Below, one piece after another: positions 53,894 through 63,143 of a stretch of 64,000 bases of DNA. A program made the position numbers and the translations under genes. A model generated the notes under the pieces. The model ran no database searches. It saw only the letters and a list, made by a program, of their open reading frames with translations, and was not told the DNA's origin. Position 1 is the stretch's first letter; each line of letters opens with the position of its first letter. Source of the stretch: Colwellia sp. (GTDB lineage Bacteria; Pseudomonadota; Gammaproteobacteria; Enterobacterales; Alteromonadaceae); the NCBI GenBank assembly GCA_020630795.1, contig JAHDIK010000012.1:1-64000 (forward strand). Direction: 5' to 3'.

Positions 53894-56761
53894 ATGTTTG
53901 TTTTAAAAACACTTTTTTTGTGCGTGATAACGTTAAGCTTAACAGGTTGTGTTGCACTTCATGATGAAGCAAAACTTATTGGGTGGGAAACGGTTGCAGC
54001 AAAAGGAGAGCCTACTGCTCGTCATGAAGCCGGTTTAGTGGCTATTGATGAAAAGATATACCTTTTAGGTGGTAGAAGAATAAATCCTACAGATGTGTTC
54101 GATACATCAACAAATACATGGGTTGCTAAATCTAAAACACCTATTGAACTCCATCATTTTCAACCTGTTACGTTGAATGGAAAAATTTATATTATAGGAG
54201 CGTTAACGGGCGGTTGGCCTAACGAAAATCCTGTAGATAAAGTGATTGTTTACGATCCGAAAACGGACCTTTATGAATTTACACATACCATACCAAAGCA
54301 TCGCCAACGTGGTGGTGCAGGCGCTGTTGTGTATAACAATAAAATTTATATTGTGGGCGGCATTGTTAATGGTCACATGGACGGATACAAATCGTGGTTA
54401 GACGAATACGACCCCGAAACAGGTCAATGGAAAGCACTTCAAGATGCACCAAATGCGCGTGACCATTTTCAAGCAGTAGTTCACGATAACAAGCTGTATG
54501 CGTTTGCTGGAAGAACTACATCTCGCCGAACGGGAGATGACATGAACTTTACCGTCAAGTATGGCAACGTTTATGATTTTGAAACCCAGCGTTGGGAACA
54601 GGTAACAACTCGTTACGGTATTCCAACAAAGCGTGCTGGAAACTCAGCATTTGTTTGGAAAAATAACGTTATTATTGGTGGTGGTGAAAGTGAAACGCAG
54701 AAAGTAGCTCATAACGAAGTTGAAGCGTTCAATGTTAAAAGTCAGACATGGAGTAGGTGGCCTGATTTAAATAGAGGGCGTCACGGTTCTGGTTTTGTTG
54801 TAGTAAAAGATCATGTTTACATTATTTCTGGTAGCGGTAATAGGGGAGGAGGACCAGAACTCAAAACAATTGAACGTCTCGATTTATCACAAAATTTTAG
54901 TGTTAATGGCTTAAGTAACAAATATTTTAATTTGTCGCAGCCAACTTCAACAAAAACAAAAGTTGATCTACCCGTTTATTCTCAGTGGCATACTATTACC
55001 TTGCCATTTATTGGTCCGCACGTTAATGAAAAAGATGTTAATAACCCTTTTCTAAACTATCGCCTGACAGTCGAGTTTACTTATACAGGAAGTGAGTTAG
55101 ATACAAATAATCAGGTTGTAAAGCACTCTTATACTGTGCGAGGGTTTTACGGAGCAGATGGTAATGCGGCACACACAGGAGCTTCCTCAGGCAATGTTTG
55201 GCAGGCCCGATTTACTCCAGATATTCCCGGAGAGTGGACTTATAAGGCACGTTTACATGCAGGGAATAATATTGCCTTAAGTAATAACCTTGCGGACGGC
55301 GAACCAATCTCAATTAACAACGCGCAAGGCAGTTTTGTCGTTCAGCGGTCAGATAAGCATGGTAAAGACTTTAGAGCATCTGGTCGTTTAAATGTCGAAA
55401 GTGGCTATTTTAAATTTGAAAGTACACCTACCGATTCCGGAGATTATTGGCTTAAAGGTGGAACGAATAGTCCTGAAAACTTACTTGGGTATGCTGATTT
55501 TGACGGAACCTATCGAATAAAAGCAAAAGCTAGAAATGGCGAAGCTAAACCTTCTGATGTTTTGCATACATATGCTCCACATATAAAAGATTGGCAAATG
55601 GGTGATCCTACCTGGAATCAAGGCAGAGGCAAAAGCCTGATTGGTGCGATTAACTATTTATCTGATGTGGGTATGAATTCAGCATACTTTCTCACCTTAA
55701 ATATTTTAGGAGATGGTAAAGACGTATGGCCATACGTAACACCAGATGACTTTACGCGTTTTGATGTAAGTAAACTGGAGCAGTGGGAAGTTCTGTTTCA
55801 GCACATGCAATCTAAAGGTATATTACTGCATATTGTTGTTCAAGAAACTGAAAATGAACGCATGTTGGATGATGGCAACATGGGGCCGCAACGGCAGCTT
55901 TATTTTAGGGAATTAATTGCTCGTTATGGTCATCACCTTGGTTTGATATGGAATTTAGGTGAAGAAAACGGTCCAGCGTCTTTTACGCCTCATGCGCAAA
56001 ACGATGCGCAACGAAAAGCCATGGCAACGTATTTAAAAGAAATGGATCCCTATCAGCATCCTGTATTGTTGCATACACACTCTCATGATCCTGCTCGTTC
56101 AGACATTTTAAACGAAATTGTTGGTTTTAAAGCGTTAGATGGTTTATCACTTCAAGCGGACGAGAGAAAGGGCGTTGCTGAAGTTATACGCGAGTTAAAA
56201 GCACAATCAAAGTCGGCTGGTAAAGAGTGGCTTATTACCATGGATGAAATCGGAAAGTGGGACATCGCAGCACAAACAGATTTACTCGACCCAACGCACT
56301 ATACATTACAACGTTATGTTTTATGGGGAGGCTTAATGTCAGGAGCGGCGGGTATTGAATGGTATTTTGGTGCCAAAGTACCTCACAATGATCTAACTTC
56401 TGAAGACTGGAGGCAGCGCAATAACTTGTGGCGCATAACTCACCATGCTGTTGAATTTTACAGTAAGCACTTACCATATTGGGAAATGGAGCCCTGTCCA
56501 TCTTTGCTGATTAAAACAAAAGGTTACTGCTTTGCAAAACAAAGTGACGTTTATGCGCTATATCTAGTCGCTGGCTCTTCCAATAAGTTGGATTTAACCG
56601 GAGTACTGGGGAATTTTGAAGTGCAGTGGTATAACCCTCGTTCTGGAGGCGAATTGAACTCAGGGAGTGTTAGCAATATTACTGGTGGAAGTAGCGTATA
56701 TCTTGGTAACCCAAAGCATGAACTTAATGAAGATTGGGTCGTGTTATTGAAGAAAAAATAA
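53894..56761 (+). CDS. Lipoprotein with kelch repeats, DUF5060 domain and glycosidase-like TIM barrel
   Basis: 955 residues with lipobox LTGC (Cys at 19). Kelch-type repeats (about 30-330; GGRRI, GGIVN, AGRTT, GGGES) would form a beta-propeller. A DUF5060-type beta-sandwich (about 360-470) with YTVRGFYGADGNA and WQARFTPDIPGEWTY follows, then a barrel (about 540-850) with candidate acid/base E690 or E691 in WNLGEENG and nucleophile E785 in TMDEIGKWD, and a C-terminal beta domain with VQWYNPRSGG. It is co-transcribed with GH3. It looks like an uncharacterised glycoside hydrolase, related to DUF5060/DUF4038 proteins; the substrate is unknown. Confidence 0.75.
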   Translation: MFVLKTLFLCVITLSLTGCVALHDEAKLIGWETVAAKGEPTARHEAGLVAIDEKIYLLGGRRINPTDVFDTSTNTWVAKSKTPIELHHFQPVTLNGKIYIIGALTGGWPNENPVDKVIVYDPKTDLYEFTHTIPKHRQRGGAGAVVYNNKIYIVGGIVNGHMDGYKSWLDEYDPETGQWKALQDAPNARDHFQAVVHDNKLYAFAGRTTSRRTGDDMNFTVKYGNVYDFETQRWEQVTTRYGIPTKRAGNSAFVWKNNVIIGGGESETQKVAHNEVEAFNVKSQTWSRWPDLNRGRHGSGFVVVKDHVYIISGSGNRGGGPELKTIERLDLSQNFSVNGLSNKYFNLSQPTSTKTKVDLPVYSQWHTITLPFIGPHVNEKDVNNPFLNYRLTVEFTYTGSELDTNNQVVKHSYTVRGFYGADGNAAHTGASSGNVWQARFTPDIPGEWTYKARLHAGNNIALSNNLADGEPISINNAQGSFVVQRSDKHGKDFRASGRLNVESGYFKFESTPTDSGDYWLKGGTNSPENLLGYADFDGTYRIKAKARNGEAKPSDVLHTYAPHIKDWQMGDPTWNQGRGKSLIGAINYLSDVGMNSAYFLTLNILGDGKDVWPYVTPDDFTRFDVSKLEQWEVLFQHMQSKGILLHIVVQETENERMLDDGNMGPQRQLYFRELIARYGHHLGLIWNLGEENGPASFTPHAQNDAQRKAMATYLKEMDPYQHPVLLHTHSHDPARSDILNEIVGFKALDGLSLQADERKGVAEVIRELKAQSKSAGKEWLITMDEIGKWDIAAQTDLLDPTHYTLQRYVLWGGLMSGAAGIEWYFGAKVPHNDLTSEDWRQRNNLWRITHHAVEFYSKHLPYWEMEPCPSLLIKTKGYCFAKQSDVYALYLVAGSSNKLDLTGVLGNFEVQWYNPRSGGELNSGSVSNITGGSSVYLGNPKHELNEDWVVLLKKK

Positions 56762-56816
56762 CAGAAATACTAACAACTATGCTTGTTACTAAATTATTTA
56801 AAGTATGAATAAACCA

Positions 56817-56844
56817 AAAAAGGAGAGTATGAACTCTCCTTTTT
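56817..56844. terminator. Bidirectional terminator after the kelch/DUF5060 gene
   Basis: AAAAAGGAGAGT and ACTCTCCTTTTT pair over a 4-nt loop, with T tracts on both strands. It separates it from the converging EAL-HDOD gene. Confidence 0.9.
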
Positions 56845-56912
56845 CAATTCGGCTTTTATACTCGATGATGTTATATCAAGCCCTAGTATACTGCGGCGCT
56901 TTTAAACGAGTG

Positions 56913-58133
56913 TTAGCTGGTTAATTGGCTTTGTTCGTCAGCCCAGCTAATTGCCTCGTTATAATCTTCGATAACCTGTTCCTTAGTTAAACCTAAGCTT
57001 TCCATTGTTGCCGTTGATTCATCCCATTGAGCATGTTCAATGTATTCTACTAATTGAATCAAGGTTGCCATTGTTCCTTCACGCGTTAACAAGGTATCTT
57101 TTATTTCTTGAGCTAAAGGAAGCTTTTCAAGAATACTGTTAATATCTTCATCAAGTATCGCATCAATCAGTGACAATAAGCCCGTTAAGAACGCTATTGA
57201 GCTATCTATGTTCGTTTTCATGTTTTCAGCGGCTAATTCACAAAACTTAGCACGTGTCATGGCTGAATTGATTAACTCAGAAGGTTTGTCAGGGTTAACG
57301 TTAGCAGTAAACATAAGTCCCATAAAACGTTTTAGTTCAACAGAACCTAATGTAACAAGCGCTTGTTTGATTGTAGATATTTCCGCTCGTCGCCTAAAAA
57401 TAGCAGAATTGGCGTAGCGAAGCAGTTTGTACGAAAGTGTTACGTCACGTTCAAATACTGAGGTAATACTGGCTAAGTCTAAATCTGGTTTCGATGTTTC
57501 ATATAGTAATTCTGCCATTGCCATTTGAGACGGAGACAATGTTTTAGTTTTAACCATTTCAGGTTTGGCGAAGAAGAAACCTTGAAAAAGTTCACAACCT
57601 AATTCTACAGCTTGGTTGTATTCTTCGTATGTTTCAACTTTCTCGGCAAGTAGCTGTATATGAGGAAACTTCTCGATAGCCGCAATAATTTCTTTAATAT
57701 CGTCAATACTGGAAAGTTGCCAATCGATTTTGATGATTTTAATGAAAGGGTAAAAGTGCGCCCATACTGACTGATGTTCATAATCGTCTAAGGCAATGGT
57801 ATAGCCTTTTTCATGTAAATCTTTACATAAACCGAGTAGACGCTTGCCGGGTTTTATCGTTTCTAAAATCTCAACAACCAATTCATTTGGCGTTAACATT
57901 TCAGGATAGCCTTGGCTTAACGTTTCTAATGTAAAATTGATAAATGCGGGTTTGTTTGCGGTAAATTCAGATATCCCCATGTTGAATTTACTTGCTTCAA
58001 CCATCTTACTGGTTGCTTCGTCACCATCAACGTCAGGAAACACATTATCTATGCTGTCACGAAATAGTAGCTCGTACGCATATAAATTCTTATTCTTATC
58101 TAATATGGGCTGCCTAGCCGCGTAAAAATACAT
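56913..58133 (-). CDS. EAL-HDOD signalling protein (YuxH type)
   Basis: 406 residues. The N-terminal EAL-like domain (about 1-200) has ELLFR instead of EAL-R, with catalytic-type residues kept (FINFT, VEILET, LDDYE, KIIKIDW, LAEKVET, FQGFFFAKP), but loop 6 is DDYEHQ rather than DDFGTG. The C-terminal HDOD domain (about 205-390) lacks HD metal residues, as is usual. Such proteins act as c-di-GMP effectors or phosphodiesterases linked to motility and surface life. Activity is uncertain. Confidence 0.85.
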   Translation of the reverse strand: MYFYAARQPILDKNKNLYAYELLFRDSIDNVFPDVDGDEATSKMVEASKFNMGISEFTANKPAFINFTLETLSQGYPEMLTPNELVVEILETIKPGKRLLGLCKDLHEKGYTIALDDYEHQSVWAHFYPFIKIIKIDWQLSSIDDIKEIIAAIEKFPHIQLLAEKVETYEEYNQAVELGCELFQGFFFAKPEMVKTKTLSPSQMAMAELLYETSKPDLDLASITSVFERDVTLSYKLLRYANSAIFRRRAEISTIKQALVTLGSVELKRFMGLMFTANVNPDKPSELINSAMTRAKFCELAAENMKTNIDSSIAFLTGLLSLIDAILDEDINSILEKLPLAQEIKDTLLTREGTMATLIQLVEYIEHAQWDESTATMESLGLTKEQVIEDYNEAISWADEQSQLTS

Positions 58134-58476
58134 ATAACCCCAAGTATTCTAATTGTTAATCTAAACAACGACGTTGTTTAATTATTTCCTTATAAAGAAA
58201 CTATACACCGAGATTCAGTTTTTTTCCTAGGATGTTCCAAAATTTATATATTTATTATGGTTTATATCAATTTTGAAGTTTAGACCTTGAATATATTTGA
58301 ATTACTCAGTTATTTCATTACTTTTTTTAAGAATCTTTCATTAAAAGTTTTCAGCGTAATGTAAAGTTTATCAACCATATAAGACAAAGTAGTTAAAATG
58401 GTTTTTCTATATACAAAATACGTAACTGTACTTAGTATGGTATTTTGTATAAAAATAATGATATTTGGAGAATCAC
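58134..58476. other. Divergent region between the EAL-HDOD gene and putP
   Basis: 343 bp, very AT-rich and without a gene. It contains an inverted repeat at 58411-58450. Confidence 0.6.
58411..58450. promoter_or_regulatory. Inverted repeat before putP
   Basis: ATACAAAATAC (58411-58421) and GTATTTTGTAT (58440-58450) form 11-bp arms around an 18-nt spacer, ending 26 bp before the putP start. It could be an operator or a leader hairpin. Confidence 0.5.
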
Positions 58477-59964
58477 TTGGAAGTAGGCACAATTATTTCT
58501 TTAAGCATTTACTTTGTTTTAATGTTACTCATTGGAGTATATGCATATAGAAAATCCTCTCAAGACATCTCAGGTTACATGCTTGGTGGACGCAGTTTAA
58601 GCCCGTCAGTTACTGCATTATCGGCAGGCGCGTCAGATATGAGTGGTTGGATGTTAATGGGCTTGCCCGGTGCCATGTATTTAACTGGATTAAGTAGTAC
58701 TTGGATTGCCGTAGGGTTAGTTATTGGTGCATTGCTTAATTATCTGATCGTTGCACCACGTTTAAGAACTTACACCGAATTAGCGGGCGACTCTATCACT
58801 TTACCTGATTACTTTGAAAATAGATTTCAAGACACTAGCCACGTACTTAGAATTGTTTCTTCTCTTGTTATCGTTGTTTTTTTCACGGTTTATACTTCTT
58901 CAGGTGTTGTTGCCGGTGGAAAATTGTTTGAAAGTGCATTTGGCTTGTCGTATCAAGCGGGGCTGTTTATAACTGCAGGCGTTGTAGTATGTTATACGCT
59001 TATTGGTGGTTTTTTAGCGGTTAGCCTGACTGACTTCGTACAAGGCTGTATTATGTTTTTAGCCCTTATTCTTGTACCTACTGTTGTCGTTATGGAAGTT
59101 GGCGGCATTGAAAATATGAATCATACCGTGAGCCAAATTAACCCTGATTTATTGAATATGTTCAGTGGAGTTAGTGTACTCAGTATTATTTCAGCAATGG
59201 CTTGGGGTTTAGGATACTTTGGACAGCCTCATATTATTGTGAGATTTATGGCGATTCGTTCGGTTGATGATGTGCCCGTAGCTCGCAATATTGGTATGGG
59301 GTGGATGATAGTGTCAATTATAGGCGCCACAGCTACTGGATTTGCGGGTATTGCTTATGTTTCAGCATTTGATTTACCCATGAAAGATCCTGAAACAATA
59401 TTTATCGTGTTATCTCAAATATTATTTCATCCGCTTATTGCTGGATTTTTACTGGCGGCAATATTAGCGGCGATTATGAGTACCATTTCATCTCAGTTGT
59501 TGGTTACGTCTAGTTCATTAACTAACGATTTTTATCAAATGTTTTTTAATAAAAATGCTTCTGATAAACAATTGATATTTATCGGGCGTTTGTCTGTTCT
59601 CGTTGTTGCCTTGGTTGCTATATTTTTAGCTCAAGATAGAAATAGTTCGATTCTTAATATTGTGAGTAATGCTTGGGCTGGTTTTGGTGCTGCGTTTGGA
59701 CCTGTGGTGATATTAAGCTTATATTGGAAAGATATGACAAAGAGTGGGGCGCTTTCAGGAATTGTTCTCGGTGCAACAACCGTATTGCTTTGGATTTATT
59801 TACCTATAACAATTAATGGTCAATCGTTAAGCGCTATGATGTATGAAATTGTACCAGGGTTTATCGTAGGGACATTGGCAATTGTTGTGGTAAGTAAACT
59901 TACGGCAACGTCTTCACCTGAAATAGAAGCGACGTTTGATAAGATGATTGAGAAACATCGTTAG
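58477..59964 (+). CDS. putP: Sodium/proline symporter
   Basis: 495 residues starting at TTG 58477, preferred because TGGAG lies 6 nt upstream; the TTG at 58465 overlaps that site. About 13 membrane segments of the sodium:solute symporter family. GGRSLSPSVTALSAGASDMSGW and GLSSTWIAVG are PutP signatures, and WAGFGAAFGPVVILSLYWK lies near TM10. It imports L-proline with Na+. No putA lies beside it. Confidence 0.9.
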   Translation: MEVGTIISLSIYFVLMLLIGVYAYRKSSQDISGYMLGGRSLSPSVTALSAGASDMSGWMLMGLPGAMYLTGLSSTWIAVGLVIGALLNYLIVAPRLRTYTELAGDSITLPDYFENRFQDTSHVLRIVSSLVIVVFFTVYTSSGVVAGGKLFESAFGLSYQAGLFITAGVVVCYTLIGGFLAVSLTDFVQGCIMFLALILVPTVVVMEVGGIENMNHTVSQINPDLLNMFSGVSVLSIISAMAWGLGYFGQPHIIVRFMAIRSVDDVPVARNIGMGWMIVSIIGATATGFAGIAYVSAFDLPMKDPETIFIVLSQILFHPLIAGFLLAAILAAIMSTISSQLLVTSSSLTNDFYQMFFNKNASDKQLIFIGRLSVLVVALVAIFLAQDRNSSILNIVSNAWAGFGAAFGPVVILSLYWKDMTKSGALSGIVLGATTVLLWIYLPITINGQSLSAMMYEIVPGFIVGTLAIVVVSKLTATSSPEIEATFDKMIEKHR

Positions 59965-60009
59965 GCTGAAAAGCATTGAACACTTCACAGCATTTTTAAA
60001 TGCTCAATA

Positions 60010-60040
60010 AAAAAGGTTAGTAAAATTACTAACCTTTTTT
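60010..60040 (+). terminator. Terminator of putP
   Basis: AAAAAGGTTAGT pairs with ACTAACCTTTTT across AAAATT, followed by T. Confidence 0.9.
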
Positions 60041-60073
60041 GTTCTTGTGAATATAAATAACGAGGAAAATATT

Positions 60074-60787
60074 TTAAATAGACCAGCTTACATTTTCTTT
60101 AATGTTTTGTTGCCACTTTTGTAATGGTTCATTTTTATCGCCAACGACAATGATGTTTGCATCTTTAAAGCGCTGTGTTTTACCTTGCAAGTCGCTATTA
60201 GCAAAGTCGCTATTAAATGCTAAGTGGTCGTTCTTCGGGATAATAAATACGTTTACTGGGCTATTTTCACCTTTATATACAAGATGTAAGCTTTTCATAC
60301 CATCAAAGCGACAAAAATCGGCAAACATTAACTCACCCAATTTATCACCAAACGTACCATTGAATGATGCCATTTTTTTGTTTAACGACGCTAAGGTAAC
60401 GTTTGCTTCACCGTTATTAGAAAAATACTCTGCTTCGTGAGCAACATGAGCAAATGCGTAGTCGCCAACATTGTCGTATGCGTTTGAAAAATGCATCATA
60501 TTTACGGTTAGCCCTAATGCAAAGGCTACAGAAGCCGCTATTGCTAGGTGAAAGCGTTTTTTCTTTTTCTCTTGTTGATGGCTTTTAAACGTTTGACGAA
60601 GAATTAATCGTTCAGACAAATCTTCAGGCACAGGTACTTTAAGTGCGTTTAAAATCTTTTCATCAAGTTGTTCTATTTCTTGTGCAAATTTCTTTTTTGT
60701 TGGATCCGTAGCTTTTGCGTGAGCAAGCTCTTCATTATCGCTGTGAGGATCTGCGTATATGCTGCGCCTAAATTGCAAATCATCCAT
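60074..60787 (-). CDS. DUF3379 protein, probable partner of the ECF sigma factor
   Basis: 237 residues from ATG 60787, which overlaps the end of the sigma gene and has AGAGGT 8 nt upstream. The cytoplasmic N-terminus (about 1-80) is charged, one membrane helix (about 82-100, AIAASVAFALGLTVNMM) follows, and the rest is periplasmic. This anti-sigma-like topology and the coupling to the sigma gene suggest it holds the sigma factor. DUF3379 is the family I recall for this pairing; no zinc anti-sigma motif is evident. Confidence 0.75.
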   Translation of the reverse strand: MDDLQFRRSIYADPHSDNEELAHAKATDPTKKKFAQEIEQLDEKILNALKVPVPEDLSERLILRQTFKSHQQEKKKKRFHLAIAASVAFALGLTVNMMHFSNAYDNVGDYAFAHVAHEAEYFSNNGEANVTLASLNKKMASFNGTFGDKLGELMFADFCRFDGMKSLHLVYKGENSPVNVFIIPKNDHLAFNSDFANSDLQGKTQRFKDANIIVVGDKNEPLQKWQQNIKENVSWSI

Positions 60788-61349
60788 TGTATGTACCTCT
60801 TGCTTCTGGTTCTTCTTCCAAAGCATCTTTTAATTGATTACGAGCTCTAAATAACCGTGTCATTACCGTATTTTTATTGAGTGATAATAGGTTTGCTATT
60901 TCTTCGCCGCTAAAGCCTCCAATAACTTGGAGTACCAGAGGTTCTCTGTATTCCTCTGGAAGTGAATTTATTTTTTCACGTAACCAGTGATTCTCAATAT
61001 CTTGTTCAGAGCTTAATGATTGAGTATCGGTTATCGTGGCCTCTTCATATTCACTCATTTCAAAACGTTTACGTTCGAATCGTCGAGCATTTTCGCGTCT
61101 TAAAATTGTGATCAACCACGACTTAGCTGCTTTCTCATCTTTCAACGAGTCTAAAGCGCGCCAAGCACGTAAAAAGGTTTCTTGCACTAGATCTTCTGCG
61201 ATTTGTTTTTCGTGACATAACCAATAGGCATATCGATATAAATCGGCATGAAGTCCTTTAACGAGTGCTTCGTATCTAACTTGTTTAGTAGCCATGTTAG
61301 AAGAGACCTGTGGACTCGATTTTTTATTTCCAATTATTTTTTTAATCAT
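60780..61349 (-). CDS. ECF RNA polymerase sigma factor (RpoE-like)
   Basis: 189 residues. Region 2 has DLYRYAYWLCHEKQIAEDLVQETFLRAWRALDSL, and region 4 has LPEEYREPLVLQVIGGFSGEEIANLLSLNKNTVMTRLFRAR. The annotated start has no clear ribosome site, and Met19 (nt 61295) is an alternative. It is coupled to the DUF3379 gene. It should direct a stress or envelope response; the targets are unknown. Confidence 0.92.
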   Translation of the reverse strand: MIKKIIGNKKSSPQVSSNMATKQVRYEALVKGLHADLYRYAYWLCHEKQIAEDLVQETFLRAWRALDSLKDEKAAKSWLITILRRENARRFERKRFEMSEYEEATITDTQSLSSEQDIENHWLREKINSLPEEYREPLVLQVIGGFSGEEIANLLSLNKNTVMTRLFRARNQLKDALEEEPEARGTYNG

Positions 61350-61425
61350 GCAACTTTGGGAAGTTATAGAGATTTAAAACACTAATATCACTATTACATA
61401 TTTTATTATTGAAGTGTGAAGTATA

Positions 61426-61460
61426 GCCGAGCTTAAATATATTTATTATTTAAGCTCGGC
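61426..61460 (-). terminator. 14-bp hairpin between batD and the sigma gene
   Basis: GCCGAGCTTAAATA (61426-61439) pairs with its complement at 61447-61460. It follows the batD stop by about 20 bp. No T tract, so termination is probable but not sure. Confidence 0.6.
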
Positions 61461-61479
61461 GAGATATATAAACAGTATG

Positions 61480-63141
61480 TTAAGGGTTTAGAGTAAATTG
61501 TTGGTTTGTTTGATTACCACTTACTTTTTGCACGTTTTTTAAAACATTGAGTAGAGTGCTACCGTTCCATTGTTTCGTATCTTTCGCATAAAACGATTGC
61601 TGAAGTATCGATAGCTCTTGTGTTAAAGCGTCATCATTAACTGCAGCAGTAACATCGTCTAAAGTGGATATTTTTTGATTAGGGTATTGTGATTTGGCCC
61701 ACGGTACGAGTAACGATAACACCTTGTCACCTTGGTTGTTTTCACAAGCGTTTAACAAGGCTTTGAATGAGGGCACTAGAGGTTGATTTACAGGTACTGT
61801 ATTTGTCGATTTTTTGTTTAATAACGTTGAAATTAACCACGCTGCTGAGGTTAATAACCAAAGCGCTAAAAACAGCCATTGTAGCCACGAGTTCTGTTTT
61901 ACAATAATTGTTTGTTGTTCCGTATGAATTGAATCGGAGTTTACACTAGGCACTATTGGAGCTGGCGATACTTCAATATCATCATTAGGTAATATCGTGA
62001 TTGTTTTTGCAGGAATAATTGCTTGCTGAACTTTGTTTGTTACAGTGTTCCACCAAGGAATAACGATTTTAGGTAACTCGTATGTACCTGCTTTACTTGC
62101 AACCAAAGCAAAGTTTTGTTTTTTCTGACTGACTAACCTATTGCTGTTCATGCCTGTATGCAATTCCGCTTGGTCGGGGTACATTTTTATACCTTTAGGC
62201 ATTTCAATATCAATGGTAGGTAATTGCTCTTCTGATAAACCTGCCGCTGTTAGCGTGATGGTGCGCGTAATTGGCTCTCCAACTTTAAAGCTGTCAGTAT
62301 CGGGCTGCCATTCTTGGTGCAAGGTGAGTATTTCACTCGGCAACCAAAATCCTTGGTAATTATCGGGAATAGGCTTTACCGATAGGTTGATTTCTTCACC
62401 TAATACACTAACAGGCTTAGTTTCAGCAAAACTTAAAAAGTTGGTTCTTCTGCTTGTTTGTGCGAGTACTTCTCCAGAAAACATAGGTGTTTGTAGAACA
62501 AAGTCGCCACTTTGTTGAGGGCTTATTGCGTAGTTTCGTTCAATAACTCGATAACGTTTGCCGTTTATTATGTTGTCTGTTTCTTTGTCTTTTCCTACTT
62601 GAGTTATATTGGCACCGTCTAAACTGGGTTCCGTCAGGCTACCTTGTTTTAATTCAGTTGAAAAATGAAGCTTAACAGTTAACGTGAGTTGTTGCTGAAC
62701 ATACACCTCTTTCGATGAAACGCTTGATGTAATAAATATATCTTGAGACTTATTACTTGAGTTAGCCGATGTTTTTAATACCTCTAACGTTATTGGCGTG
62801 GTACTAAAACTATCAATGGTGAGCGCTGGAATGGTTAAGGAGCCTGACGTACGGGGAATAAGTACTGTCGTCCATTTGGTTGTTCTTGTGGTATTGAAAT
62901 TAACCATGCTGGTTTGAGAGCTAACGGATGTTCTTCCAACAATAAAGTCTTTCAAAAGTGGTGAAGTATCTAATGCATTAGTATCTATATCGTCATCAGC
63001 CGTCACTTCAAGAATAAACGATTCTTTTTCCATCACTGGATTTCTGTCAACGGTTGCGACTATTTTTGTTAATGCAAACGCAGGTGTACTCATAAGTACA
63101 CAAAATAAAATGCTTAACATGGCTAGGTTCATGTTTTTCAT
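61480..63141 (-). CDS. batD: BatD-like protein (oxygen-tolerance / aerotolerance operon)
   Basis: 553 residues from ATG 63141; an in-frame GTG at 63150 overlaps the end of the upstream gene and is an alternative. Signal peptide (cleavage after AFA), a long beta-rich periplasmic region made of Ig-like modules (about 25-415), one membrane helix (about 425-445, WLQWLFLALWLLTSAAWLI) and a short cytoplasmic tail. This is the BatD layout. Bat proteins act in envelope stress tolerance; the mechanism is unsettled. Confidence 0.87.
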   Translation of the reverse strand: MKNMNLAMLSILFCVLMSTPAFALTKIVATVDRNPVMEKESFILEVTADDDIDTNALDTSPLLKDFIVGRTSVSSQTSMVNFNTTRTTKWTTVLIPRTSGSLTIPALTIDSFSTTPITLEVLKTSANSSNKSQDIFITSSVSSKEVYVQQQLTLTVKLHFSTELKQGSLTEPSLDGANITQVGKDKETDNIINGKRYRVIERNYAISPQQSGDFVLQTPMFSGEVLAQTSRRTNFLSFAETKPVSVLGEEINLSVKPIPDNYQGFWLPSEILTLHQEWQPDTDSFKVGEPITRTITLTAAGLSEEQLPTIDIEMPKGIKMYPDQAELHTGMNSNRLVSQKKQNFALVASKAGTYELPKIVIPWWNTVTNKVQQAIIPAKTITILPNDDIEVSPAPIVPSVNSDSIHTEQQTIIVKQNSWLQWLFLALWLLTSAAWLISTLLNKKSTNTVPVNQPLVPSFKALLNACENNQGDKVLSLLVPWAKSQYPNQKISTLDDVTAAVNDDALTQELSILQQSFYAKDTKQWNGSTLLNVLKNVQKVSGNQTNQQFTLNP

Positions 63142-63143
63142 GC

